Assembly (NCBI GenBank): GCA_026989995.1
Contig: JALSIO010000649.1
Coordinates: 1 to 12,488 of the forward strand
Source of the DNA: Myxococcales bacterium
Lineage (GTDB): Bacteria; Myxococcota_A; UBA9160; JALSIO01
Direction: 5' to 3'
Length of the DNA: 12,488 bases
Numbering within the stretch: position 1 is the stretch's first letter; each line of letters opens with the position of its first letter. The notes under the pieces are model-generated. The model ran no database searches. It worked only from the letters and a program-made list of their open reading frames with translations, and was not told where the DNA came from. Positions 1 to 6,509 of the stretch are shown here, in pieces. The translations under genes were made by a program, and so were the position numbers.

Positions 1-279
1 CCGACCCTGGGCCTTCGCCTCGCCGACGGAAGCGCCCGGGCCTATCCGGCGAGCGAAGTGCACGCGGCGGGCGGCGCCGTGGAGGAGGAGTTCCGGGGGC
101 GGCGCGTGCGCGTGGCCTACGACCCGGAGGAGCAGATCTTCGAGTTCGAGGCGCCGGACGACGTCGAGGTGATCGAGGGCTTCTGGTTCGCCTGGGCGGC
201 CTTCCATCCCGAGACCGAGGTCTTCGTGGCGCGGGGTCGGCCCGCCCCGCCGGCTGCCGCGGCCCGCGCCGCCGACTGA
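1..279 (+). CDS. DUF3179 domain protein, C-terminal part (partial)
   Basis: The reading frame is open from base 1 and ends at TGA 277-279, so only the last 92 residues of a longer protein are present; its start lies before the window. The visible part begins with GLRLADGSARAYP, then a strand ending VRVAYDPEEQ, then FWFAWAAFHPETEVF near the end. The WFAWAAFHP(D/E)T block close to the C-terminus is the hallmark of DUF3179, whose members are often exported and have no agreed biochemical role. A low-complexity Ala/Pro/Arg tail of about 17 residues follows. The gene converges on the metallophosphoesterase gene, with 86 bp between the stop codons. The family call is fairly secure. Function is unknown, and whether the protein is exported cannot be judged from this fragment. 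Confidence 0.78.
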   Translation, partial: PTLGLRLADGSARAYPASEVHAAGGAVEEEFRGRRVRVAYDPEEQIFEFEAPDDVEVIEGFWFAWAAFHPETEVFVARGRPAPPAAAARAAD

Positions 280-294
280 GCCGGCGGCACCCGC

Positions 295-382
295 CCGGCG
301 CCAGGGGCATCGGCGCCAGGGCGCCGGCACCGGCGGCTGCAGGCAGGCGAACTCCCTCGCCCCCTTCAGCCCCTGGCGCCGG
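295..382. repeat. 13-bp inverted repeat with an internal direct copy between convergent genes
   Basis: CCGGCGCCAGGGG at 295-307 is the exact reverse complement of 370-382. A second direct copy of its core (CGGCGCCAGGG) lies at 311-321, 15 bp after the first. The right arm falls inside the last codons of the metallophosphoesterase gene. The transcript of this convergent region could fold into a long stem in either direction, so the element may act in transcription termination or 3'-end protection. There is no T-tract, so an intrinsic terminator is not supported. The copies are directly visible; the role is inference. Confidence 0.45.
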
Positions 383-1610
383 TTGCGGATCCTTGCGGCG
401 GAATGAAGAAGCTCCGGTCTTCGAGCCGCCCGAGGGCGAAATGCCGGTAGAAGCCGCGGAAGAGCTCCCGGCAGCGGGCGGCGTGGACGAGGGCGCGGCG
501 GCTGCCGGTCCGCCGCACCTCCTGGATCGCCGACCCGTCCTCGAAGAGCCGGTACACGGCGTAGCCGCCCGGGTAATCCTTGGGATTGTGCACTTCGACG
601 AATGGGATGGACCCGGCCGCCGGGTACCGCCGGACCTTGTTGCGGTGCGTATGCCCGACGAGGACCGCGCGCACCTGGGGGTGCCTGCCGAGGAGCTCGA
701 AGAGGGCCACGGAGTCTTCCGGATCGAGCCCGATGGAGTTGGGGTAGCTCCCGGCATGCTCGGGGGGCACCGGGTGGTGGTGCATGAGCACGAAGGTGGG
801 AAGTCCGGCCTCGCGCGCCTCCGAGAGCGCCGAATCGAGCCAGCGCCGCCGCTCCTCCGGGAACACACCGTGGTGCTCGCCGGGCAGGGCGGTTTCCACG
901 AGCAGGAGGCGGAAGCCCGCGAGATCGAGGGCCCGGGGGGCAGCCGGCTGCCCGAGCAGCGCGTAGCCGTCGACCCGCTCCCCCTCGAGCACCGCGTAGT
1001 GGTCGTGGTTGCCGAGCACCACGTGGTGCGGCGCGCGGATGCGCCCGAAGAGCCGCCGCGCCTCCTCGAACTGCTCGGGCCGCCCGCGGTCCGCGATGTC
1101 GCCCTTGATGACCAACGCGTCCACCCCGAGAGCGTTGATCTCGTCGATGGCGTCCTCGAGCATGAACTGCCAGTACGGCGTGGGGGTGTCCTCGGCACGG
1201 ACCACGGGGAAGCCGGGCGCCTCCTCGCCGTACTCGAAGTCCTCGGTCAGACGCCCCCCCATCCGCGCTTCGCCGATGTGGATGTCGTTCAGGGTGGCGA
1301 AGCGGCCGACCTCGGCCGCCTCGGGTGAGGGCAGGGTCCGAAGCCGCTCGGGGAAGTAGCGGTCGGGGCTCACGGGGCGCAGCCCGGGGGCCCGGAATCC
1401 GACTTCGATCTCGGCGTCGGGCGGGAGCCCCTCGATGCGGACGAGGCGCGTGCCCGGCTCGCCACCCGAGCGGGCGCGCGGCTCGCCGCCGACGGTCACC
1501 TCCACCTCCGCGTCGACGGGCCTGCCGTCCGAGATCACGTCGAAGGCGAGCGCGACACTGGATTCGGTGACCCCGGTTACCTCGGGATGGGCGATCTCGA
1601 TCTCGACCAT
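366..1610 (-). CDS. Calcineurin-like metallophosphoesterase with N-terminal beta-sandwich-like domain
   Basis: This is a 414-residue protein that hydrolyses phosphomono- or diesters with a two-metal centre; the substrate cannot be read from sequence. All family motifs are present in order: DIH (D109, H111), GDIADRG (D171), GNHD (N201-D203), the metal histidines MHHHP (277-279) and GHTH (H320, H322). Residues 1-95 precede the catalytic core, are rich in short strands and resemble the Fn3-like N-terminal domain of purple-acid-phosphatase relatives. No signal peptide or membrane segment is seen, so it is probably cytoplasmic, closest in layout to class III cyclic-nucleotide phosphodiesterases. 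The ATG at 1610 lies 39 bp after the oxidoreductase stop and has no Shine-Dalgarno sequence. A TATACT hexamer 6 nt upstream suggests a possible leaderless transcript. The family is certain; the substrate is not. Confidence 0.9.
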   Translation of the reverse strand: MVEIEIAHPEVTGVTESSVALAFDVISDGRPVDAEVEVTVGGEPRARSGGEPGTRLVRIEGLPPDAEIEVGFRAPGLRPVSPDRYFPERLRTLPSPEAAEVGRFATLNDIHIGEARMGGRLTEDFEYGEEAPGFPVVRAEDTPTPYWQFMLEDAIDEINALGVDALVIKGDIADRGRPEQFEEARRLFGRIRAPHHVVLGNHDHYAVLEGERVDGYALLGQPAAPRALDLAGFRLLLVETALPGEHHGVFPEERRRWLDSALSEAREAGLPTFVLMHHHPVPPEHAGSYPNSIGLDPEDSVALFELLGRHPQVRAVLVGHTHRNKVRRYPAAGSIPFVEVHNPKDYPGGYAVYRLFEDGSAIQEVRRTGSRRALVHAARCRELFRGFYRHFALGRLEDRSFFIPPQGSATGARG

Positions 1611-1616
1611 CCGCTC

Positions 1617-1622
1617 AGTATA
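1617..1622 (-). promoter_or_regulatory. Possible -10 hexamer (TATACT) for a leaderless metallophosphoesterase transcript
   Basis: On the minus strand TATACT (5 of 6 matches to TATAAT) ends 6 nt before the ATG at 1610, which would place transcription start at or next to the initiation codon. The same start lacks a Shine-Dalgarno sequence. Such TANNNT-6/7-ATG spacing is typical of leaderless genes in some GC-rich phyla. The -35 position holds nothing convincing, so this is a weak call. Confidence 0.3.
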
Positions 1623-1649
1623 CCGGCGCCCGGTGCTTTCGGACGGCCC

Positions 1650-2633
1650 CTAGGTGCCCTCGATCACCACGGCCACCTTGCCGCGCACCCGCCGGTCGGC
1701 CATCTCCCGGAGGGCGCGGCCGGCCTCCTCGAGCGGGTAGGTCGCGGAGACGAGTGGCGCGAGGCGGCCCTGCTCGAACCAAGAGAAGAGCTCTTCGACC
1801 TCGGCCCGGAAGCGCTCCGGCTCCCGGCCCACGAAGGCCCCCCAGAAGACCCCGACGATCTGGCAGCCCTTGAGCAGGGGGAGGTTCAGCGGTATCCGCG
1901 GAATGGTTCCCGAGGCGAAACCGATGACGAGGAAGCGCCCCTCCCAGCCGGTGGCCCTGAGCGCCGGCTCCGAGAGATCCCCGCCCACCGGATCGTAGAC
2001 CACGTCCGCCCCGGCACCGCCGGTGAGCTCCCGGACGCGCTGCTTCAGGTCCTCCCGGGTGTAGTCCACGAGCTCATCGGCGCCGCGCTCGCGACAGGTC
2101 TCGAGCTTCTCCGGCGAGCTCGCGCCGGCGATCACGCGCGCACCGAGGAGCTTGCCGATCTCCACGGCGGCGAGCCCCACGCCCCCTGCAGCGCCCAGCA
2201 CCAGGAGCGTCTCTCCGGGACGCAGCGCCGCGCGGTGGACCAGCGCGTGGTGGGAGGTTCCGTAGGTCATGAGGAAGCAGGCGGCCGTGGGGAAGTCCAT
2301 CCCATCGGGAATGCGGAAGGTGCCCTCGGCCCGCGCTGCGACCCGCTCGGCGAAGGCGCCGAAGCCGGTGGTGGCCAGCACGCGGTCGCCCACCGAGAGC
2401 CCCTCGACACCCTCGCCCACCTCGCTCACCACCCCGGCGACCTCGCCCCCGGGCGTGAAGGGGAGCTGCGGCTTGAACTGGTACTTGTTCTCGATCACGA
2501 GCACGTCGGGGAAGTTCACCCCGGCCGCGCGCACGTCGATCACCACCTGCCCGGGAAGCGCCCGGGGCTCGGGCACCTCCCGGACCACCAGCGACTCGGG
2601 GGGACCCCACTTCTCGCAGACCACCGCCCTCAC
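1650..2633 (-). CDS. NADPH:quinone oxidoreductase family protein (zinc-free MDR)
   Basis: This is a 327-residue medium-chain reductase, most likely transferring hydride from NADPH to a quinone or an activated enoyl/enone substrate in the cytosol. The GroES-like N-terminal domain (about 1-125) carries AGVNFPDVL and the FTPGGEVAG turn. The Rossmann domain (about 126-265) has the nucleotide loop LGAAGGVG at 147-154, and the C-terminal strand RGKVAVVI closes the fold at the usual family length. The catalytic and structural zinc cysteine clusters of alcohol dehydrogenases are absent, which fits the quinone oxidoreductase branch. The start is GTG at 2633, chosen because a GGGAGGGCGGAG stretch lies just upstream and MRAVVCEKWGPPE is the canonical opening. 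It sits 95 bp after the PilZ gene and 39 bp before the phosphoesterase, all co-oriented, so co-transcription is possible. Substrate is unknown. Confidence 0.9.
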   Translation of the reverse strand: MRAVVCEKWGPPESLVVREVPEPRALPGQVVIDVRAAGVNFPDVLVIENKYQFKPQLPFTPGGEVAGVVSEVGEGVEGLSVGDRVLATTGFGAFAERVAARAEGTFRIPDGMDFPTAACFLMTYGTSHHALVHRAALRPGETLLVLGAAGGVGLAAVEIGKLLGARVIAGASSPEKLETCRERGADELVDYTREDLKQRVRELTGGAGADVVYDPVGGDLSEPALRATGWEGRFLVIGFASGTIPRIPLNLPLLKGCQIVGVFWGAFVGREPERFRAEVEELFSWFEQGRLAPLVSATYPLEEAGRALREMADRRVRGKVAVVIEGT

Positions 2634-2679
2634 GCTCCGCCCTCCCTGTGCGCGGAGGGGCAGCTTAGCCGATCGCCGT

Positions 2680-2697
2680 CGGCGGGCGGAACCGCCG
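2680..2697 (-). terminator. Short GC hairpin between the PilZ and oxidoreductase genes
   Basis: CGGCGG (2680-2685) pairs with CCGCCG (2692-2697) across a 6-nt loop in the 95-bp gap. No T-run follows on either strand. In DNA this GC-rich such stems arise by chance, so a role in terminating the PilZ transcript is only a possibility. Confidence 0.2.
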
Positions 2698-2728
2698 GAG
2701 CGGGTGGAGCGCGCGGAGCGGAGCGGCG

Positions 2729-3904
2729 CTACCCGAGCAGCTCGGCCGGAACCACGCCCGAGCCCGGGTTCGGCCCGGCCATGCTGTGGAAGCGGCCGGC
2801 GAGCGCGCGCAGGAGCTCCTCGGTCTCCGGATCGCGGTGGACGAAGCGAAGGCCGTAGCTCCCGCCGGCTGCGCGACGGCGCACCTCGGCGTCGAGCACG
2901 AGGGGCGGTCGTCCCGGGGCGACGTAGACGGCCACCCGGATCACCTCGCCCACCGCGAGCTCGGCGCGCGAGCGCACCTGCATGCCGCCCGGGGAGATGT
3001 CGGTGCCGAGCAGCACCCGGACGCCTTCCCCCGCGCGGGCCACGACGCGGCGGTTGTAGGGCACCCGGGGCTCGGCGCGCCGCTCCGCCGGCCCTCCGGT
3101 GCCCTTGCGCGCCTGCTCCGCACGATCGGCGAGCGCCGGGTCGAGGTCGCGCAGGCGCACCCCCGCGAGGCTCTCCTCGAGGGCGGGCCCGCGCAGGTAG
3201 AACGACGCGATCCTCCGAAGCTCACTCCTCGCTTCCGCCGGCATGGGCCCGAAACGAAGCGCGAGCTCGGAGCCGGAGCCGGGTTCCCCGGCCGCGCCCG
3301 GGCCCGACGAAGCGCGGATCACCTCGGCATCGAGCTGCAGTGGCCGGCGCCGGGTCACCTGCTCCGGGAACTCCACCCGAAGCCGGGCGCCGGCGGCGAG
3401 AGCGAGGGGGGCCGTCACCCGGCATCCCCGGGTGGAGAGATCGAGCAGCGTGGCGAAACGCGGGGCTCCGCCCACGCGGAGCCGGATCCGGGATCCCACC
3501 GTAACCCGGTGCTCCCGCCGCCGTTCCGGGCCGCGGTACAGCAGGTAGCCGATGAGCAGTCGCAGCGCGGCCGGATGCACCGGCCGGCGCACCAGGAAGC
3601 CGCGCCATCCCGGCGGAAGCTCGGCGCGCGTGGTGGTATCGCCGGCAGCCAGAACGGTCACACAGACCCCCGCTCCGCCGGCAGGCGGGGGCGGGAGCGA
3701 TGCCGAGAGGGCTGCGGGGCAGACGAGCAGGTCGGCGCCCGTGGCGTCGATCTCCCGCAGCTCCGCCGCGCCGAGCTCCCGCACCACCGCACCGTGGTCC
3801 CGGGCGAGCGCGGCCACATCGTCGAGGCCGGCGCTCCCGACGAGCAGGACACGGGGCCCTCCAGCCACATCCGCGGGGTCGGCCGGCCGATCCATGACGG
3901 CCAT
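2729..3904 (-). CDS. Pseudo-receiver plus tandem PilZ domain protein (predicted c-di-GMP receptor)
   Basis: The protein has 391 residues in three parts. Residues 17-122 have the strand pattern of a response-regulator receiver (VLLVG, GADLLVC, VTVLAAG, GFLVRRPVHPAAL). The acidic pocket and phospho-Asp are missing and the usual Lys is Arg, so it is a degenerate receiver. Two PilZ domains follow, at about 127-220 and 274-356. Each keeps both c-di-GMP motifs: R129xxxR133 with DLSTRG (155-160), and R276xxxR280 with DISPGG (302-307). It therefore probably binds c-di-GMP in the cytoplasm and acts as an adaptor; the output is unknown. The ATG at 3904 was chosen because upstream codons are low-complexity and non-domain. 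ATG 3895 is an equally good choice, and neither has a clear ribosome-binding site. The gene lies between the lyase (115-bp gap) and the oxidoreductase, all co-oriented. Confidence 0.85.
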   Translation of the reverse strand: MAVMDRPADPADVAGGPRVLLVGSAGLDDVAALARDHGAVVRELGAAELREIDATGADLLVCPAALSASLPPPPAGGAGVCVTVLAAGDTTTRAELPPGWRGFLVRRPVHPAALRLLIGYLLYRGPERRREHRVTVGSRIRLRVGGAPRFATLLDLSTRGCRVTAPLALAAGARLRVEFPEQVTRRRPLQLDAEVIRASSGPGAAGEPGSGSELALRFGPMPAEARSELRRIASFYLRGPALEESLAGVRLRDLDPALADRAEQARKGTGGPAERRAEPRVPYNRRVVARAGEGVRVLLGTDISPGGMQVRSRAELAVGEVIRVAVYVAPGRPPLVLDAEVRRRAAGGSYGLRFVHRDPETEELLRALAGRFHSMAGPNPGSGVVPAELLG

Positions 3905-3934
3905 GCATCGACCGGAGCCGGCCGGAACTTGATC

Positions 3935-3963
3935 GGGGGGCGGAATCCCGGCTCCGGCCCCCC
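3935..3963 (-). terminator. Strong GC hairpin between the PLP-enzyme gene and the PilZ gene
   Basis: GGGGGGCGGA (3935-3944) pairs with TCCGGCCCCCC (3953-3963), giving a 10-bp stem with one bulged base and an 8-nt loop. It lies in the 115-bp gap, 31 bp before the PilZ start. It could terminate or attenuate the upstream transcript, but no U-tract follows on the minus strand, so it would be non-canonical. It could equally be a leader structure of the PilZ mRNA. Confidence 0.35.
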
Positions 3964-4019
3964 GGCTGCGGGAAGGCGGATCCGGCCGCCCCGCCGGGCG
4001 GCACCGCACCCGCCCGGGC

Positions 4020-5291
4020 TCAGGCGTAGCGGGCCCGGGTCTCGGCGGTGGGCCCCTCGCCCCGCTGCACCTCGGCCACGGCCTCCCGGAGGTCGGCCAG
4101 GTAGCGGTCGACGACGGACTCGTGGACGGGCGAGAGCATCAGGTGGATGCCGCGCGGTTCGGTCACCAGGCCGGTGAACCAGCCCCGGCGGTGGAGCCGG
4201 GACCACACGGCGAAGGCATCCGCCGGCCCGTCGCCGTAGGCGAGCAGGCCGAGCAGCGGGCGACCGTGGACCCGGAAGCCGAGATCGGCGAGGCCCGCCT
4301 CGATGGCTTCGCGCGCGCGGATCACCCGGGCGGCCTTCTCCCGGTAGCCCTCGACACCCAGGTAGTTCATCACCGCCCAGGCCGCCGCGACGGCCCCGCC
4401 GGGCCGGGTCCCCGCCGCAGTCGGGGTGGTCATGCTGCCGGCGGGCCAGTCCTCGAAGTGGAAGACCTGGTGCGCGCGCTGCTGCTCGGTGCGGTGGAAG
4501 AGCGTCGAGGCCCCCTTGGCGGCATAGCCGTACTTGTGGAGGTCTGCCGAGATGGACGCCACCCCCGGCAGCTCGAAGTCGAAGGGGGGGACGGGCACGC
4601 CGTTCATGCGGGCGAAGGGGGCGAAGTAGCCGCCCACGCAGGCATCCACGTGGAGCCAGAGCCCGCGTTCGAGGGCGAGCTCCGAGAGCTCTCCGATGGG
4701 ATCGACCACGCCGTAGGGAAAGCAGGGCGCGGAGCCCACCAGCATGAGCGTCCGCTCGCTGATGGCGGCGGCCATGGCCTCCACGTCCGCCCGCAGGTCC
4801 GGCGCCACCGGCACCCGCACGACGCGGAGACCGAGCACCGACGCCGCCTTGTCGAAGGCCGGGTGGGCGGATCGCGGAACCACGATCTCGGCGCCCGCGA
4901 CGGCGGCACCGCGGGCCGCCGCCTGCTCGCGGCAGGCCTTCACCGCGAGGAAGATGCTCTCGGTCCCTCCGGAGGTGATGTCCCCCGCGGCGCCCTCGGG
5001 CGCGTGCAGGAGACCGAGGCCCATTTCGATGACCTCCTGCTCCATCCGCCGCAGGGAGGGGAAGGCAGCCGGGCCGAGCGCGTTCTCCGACTGGTAGAGG
5101 GCGTACGCCTCCCGGGCCACGCGGAGCACGTCCTCGCCGGCGTGGAAGACGTACACCGCCGCGCGCCCGCTCCGCCAGTCGACGTCACCGGCCCGGAGCT
5201 CCTCGAGCGCCGCCCGGAGCTCCTCCCACGACCGCCCGCGGGCCGGCAGGCGCGCCCGACCGGATTCGTCCGAGATCCCGTCCCCAGCCAT
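4020..5291 (-). CDS. PLP-dependent lyase/decarboxylase, sphingosine-1-phosphate lyase-like
   Basis: This 423-residue fold-type I PLP enzyme belongs to group II decarboxylases and relatives. Diagnostic blocks are TSGGTES (106-112, phosphate binding), SAHPAFDKAA (141-150, H143 stacking on the ring), GSAPCFPYGVVDPI, HVDACVGG (D216 to the pyridine nitrogen) and SISADLHKYGYAAKG with Schiff-base K253. SADxHKYGYAxKG and SAHxAFxKAA are most like sphingosine-1-phosphate lyase, which splits phosphorylated long-chain bases into a fatty aldehyde and phosphoethanolamine. Unlike the eukaryotic enzyme it has no N-terminal membrane helix, so it would be soluble. Glutamate- or tyrosine-decarboxylase activity cannot be excluded. 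The ATG at 5291 precedes the first domain-like sequence. The frame extends to GTG 5474, but that extension is Pro/Arg-rich and would swallow the control region. The gene is divergent from the response regulator. Confidence 0.85.
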   Translation of the reverse strand: MAGDGISDESGRARLPARGRSWEELRAALEELRAGDVDWRSGRAAVYVFHAGEDVLRVAREAYALYQSENALGPAAFPSLRRMEQEVIEMGLGLLHAPEGAAGDITSGGTESIFLAVKACREQAAARGAAVAGAEIVVPRSAHPAFDKAASVLGLRVVRVPVAPDLRADVEAMAAAISERTLMLVGSAPCFPYGVVDPIGELSELALERGLWLHVDACVGGYFAPFARMNGVPVPPFDFELPGVASISADLHKYGYAAKGASTLFHRTEQQRAHQVFHFEDWPAGSMTTPTAAGTRPGGAVAAAWAVMNYLGVEGYREKAARVIRAREAIEAGLADLGFRVHGRPLLGLLAYGDGPADAFAVWSRLHRRGWFTGLVTEPRGIHLMLSPVHESVVDRYLADLREAVAEVQRGEGPTAETRARYA

Positions 5292-5361
5292 GGCGGGAGT
5301 TTCGGCCAGCCCCGGCGGGACCACAAGCGCACCGGGCGCGCGGCGCGAAGGCCGGGAGGTG

Positions 5362-5389
5362 GGGTCCGGCGGGCATCGCCGGGGGACCC
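5362..5389 (-). promoter_or_regulatory. Hairpin in the presumed 5' leader of the PLP-enzyme gene
   Basis: CCGGCG (5366-5371) pairs with CGCCGG (5377-5382) over a 5-nt loop. The stem is prolonged by GGGT (5362-5365) with ACCC (5386-5389) after a 3-base bulge. The element lies 70 to 100 nt upstream of the PLP-enzyme start and would fold in its mRNA leader. Its function is unknown, and chance folding in GC-rich DNA is possible. Confidence 0.3.
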
Positions 5390-5408
5390 GAGGCGACCGG
5401 GCCGGAAT

Positions 5409-5432
5409 GGGTCGGATTTCCCGACCCGTTTT
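5409..5432 (+). terminator. Perfect 7-bp dyad followed by a T-run (intrinsic terminator-like, or an operator)
   Basis: GGGTCGG (5409-5415) and CCGACCC (5421-5427) flank the 5-nt loop ATTTC. The run GTTTT (5428-5432) follows on the plus strand, and pairing can extend outward through T-G and A-T pairs. This is the most terminator-like structure in the window. It points rightward, however, where no plus-strand gene precedes it. It may end antisense transcription of the PLP-enzyme gene, or it may be a 19-bp palindromic protein site, since further GTCGG boxes follow directly. Confidence 0.45.
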
Positions 5433-5495
5433 CAGTCGGTCGGGGCGAGGGCCTCCCTGGCGGCCGCATTTCACCGCAGCCTACGGCGAAAAAGG

Positions 5496-5551
5496 CGGAC
5501 CACCCCGGGAAAGCCCGGAGTATGCTCGAGGCTCCGGACCGGGGTGGTCCG
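5496..5551 (+). promoter_or_regulatory. Long nested inverted repeat bracketing a -10-like hexamer upstream of the response regulator
   Basis: CGGACCACCCCGG (5496-5508) is the exact reverse complement of 5539-5551. Nested inside, CCGGAG (5515-5520) pairs with CTCCGG (5532-5537). The loop of the inner stem starts with TATGCT (5521-5526), a 4-of-6 match to the sigma-70 -10 box, and the left outer arm covers the -35 position. It sits 94 bp before the TTG start of the response regulator and 22 bp before an alternative GTG. The geometry fits an operator for autoregulation by a dimeric regulator, or a structured RNA leader. The repeats are visible; the function is inferred. Confidence 0.5.
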
Positions 5552-5645
5552 GCAATCCGGCGCGGGAGGGATCGTGCCGGCAGGCGGCCCGGCAGGGGCA
5601 CGGCCGCCCGTGAGGGGACCGTGCGCCGCCGGCGGGGCGAGTGCC

Positions 5646-6509
5646 TTGAGCAAGATCCTGTTCGCGGACGACGACCAGCCGTTCCGGGAGGCGGCGATCG
5701 AGCTGCTCGAAAGCCGCGGGCACTTCTGCCGCCCGGCCGAAGACGCGGCCACGGCCATCCAGGCGCTGCGCGGGGAGAGCTGGGACCTGCTGATCGCCGA
5801 CATCTGCATGCCCGGCAACGACCACCTCGAGCTCCTCTCGGACCCGGCCCTGCGGGAGGCGCCGCTCCCGGTGATCCTCGTGACCGGCTTTCCGAGCCTC
5901 GAGACTGCCGTCGAATCCATCCGGCTGCCGGTCCTGGCCTATCTCGTGAAACCCATCCCCGGCGCGCGCCTGATCGAGGAGGTGGACCGCGCGGTGCAGT
6001 ACCGCCGGGTGGTCCAGGCCCTGCGGCGGCTGCGCAGCCGCATGGCGGAGACGGAGCGGGACCTCGCCGATCTCGACGACGTGCTCCGGTCCCAGCTCCT
6101 GTCCCGGGGCGGGGAGCAGATCCAGGCCCTGCTCGACCTCTCGTCCCGCGACGTCGTGCTCACCATGGCGGAGCTCACCCACTTCGCCGAGGTGATCTGC
6201 AGCACCCCCGTGGCGGCCACCTCGACCACCTCCCGGGACGAGGGGCTCGCCGTGGCCGAGGCCTCCCGCCACTACCAGCTCTCGCGCCGCGAGAGCCAGG
6301 TACTCGGGCTCGTGGTCGACGGGCACCGCGTGCCCCAGATCGCGCGGCAGCTCCGCATCAGCCCCCACACGGTTCGCAACCACCTGAAGGGGATCTTCCG
6401 GAAGGTGGGGGTGACCTCGCAGGGCGAGCTGATCGAGCTCTTCAAGCCGATCCGCAGCACGCAGCGCCCCCGGGCCGCCGCGCAGCCCGCCGCCGCCCGG
6501 GCCGTGTAG
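5646..6509 (+). CDS. NarL/FixJ-family response regulator (REC + LuxR-type HTH)
   Basis: This 287-residue two-component regulator would be phosphorylated by a histidine kinase and bind DNA as a dimer. The receiver (1-115) keeps all key residues: acidic pocket D8-D10 in FADDD, phospho-acceptor D52 in IADICMPG, T80 in VILVTGFPS and K102 in YLVKPI. A helical linker of about 90 residues (120-208) follows, longer than in NarL. The C-terminal HTH (about 211-268) reads LSRRESQVLGLV...ISPHTVRNHLKGIFRKVGV, typical LuxR/GerE. The TTG start at 5646 puts Ser-Lys-Ile-Leu-Phe right before the pocket as in the family, with a GGGGCGAG stretch upstream. In-frame GTG 5574 has a stronger GGGAGGG but adds 24 low-complexity residues; GTG 5610 is also possible. 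An H-box protein gene converges 15 bp downstream. Its own upstream inverted repeat may be its binding site. Confidence 0.9.
   Translation: MSKILFADDDQPFREAAIELLESRGHFCRPAEDAATAIQALRGESWDLLIADICMPGNDHLELLSDPALREAPLPVILVTGFPSLETAVESIRLPVLAYLVKPIPGARLIEEVDRAVQYRRVVQALRRLRSRMAETERDLADLDDVLRSQLLSRGGEQIQALLDLSSRDVVLTMAELTHFAEVICSTPVAATSTTSRDEGLAVAEASRHYQLSRRESQVLGLVVDGHRVPQIARQLRISPHTVRNHLKGIFRKVGVTSQGELIELFKPIRSTQRPRAAAQPAAARAV

Larger units (their letters stand above)
5292..5645. promoter_or_regulatory. Divergent intergenic control region with several dyads
   Basis: These 354 bp separate the divergent PLP-enzyme and response-regulator starts, and I see no convincing gene in them. They contain three distinct dyads, listed separately (5362-5389, 5409-5432, 5496-5551), and two extra direct GTCGG boxes just after the second dyad, near 5435-5443. 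Base composition is locally less GC-rich at 5405-5435 and 5467-5495 than in the flanking genes, as expected for promoter DNA. A TATGCT hexamer at 5521-5526 is the best -10 candidate toward the regulator. No equally good promoter toward the PLP-enzyme gene was found by eye. Confidence 0.6.

Noticed and set aside
393..1328. Plus-strand frame opposite the metallophosphoesterase
   Set aside because: All catalytic motifs are on the minus strand. The opposite frame has no recognisable domain.
3905..4009. N-terminal extension of the PilZ protein to GTG 4009
   Set aside because: The extension is Pro/Arg/Gly low complexity and spans a strong hairpin. ATG 3904 or 3895 is better.
5292..5474. N-terminal extension of the PLP enzyme to GTG 5474
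   Set aside because: The added 61 residues are Pro/Arg-rich with no family match, and they would cover the dyad-rich divergent control region.
4122..5573. Long plus-strand frame running into the response regulator
   Set aside because: The upstream part is antisense to the PLP-enzyme gene and of biased composition. The receiver domain needs only the part from 5646.
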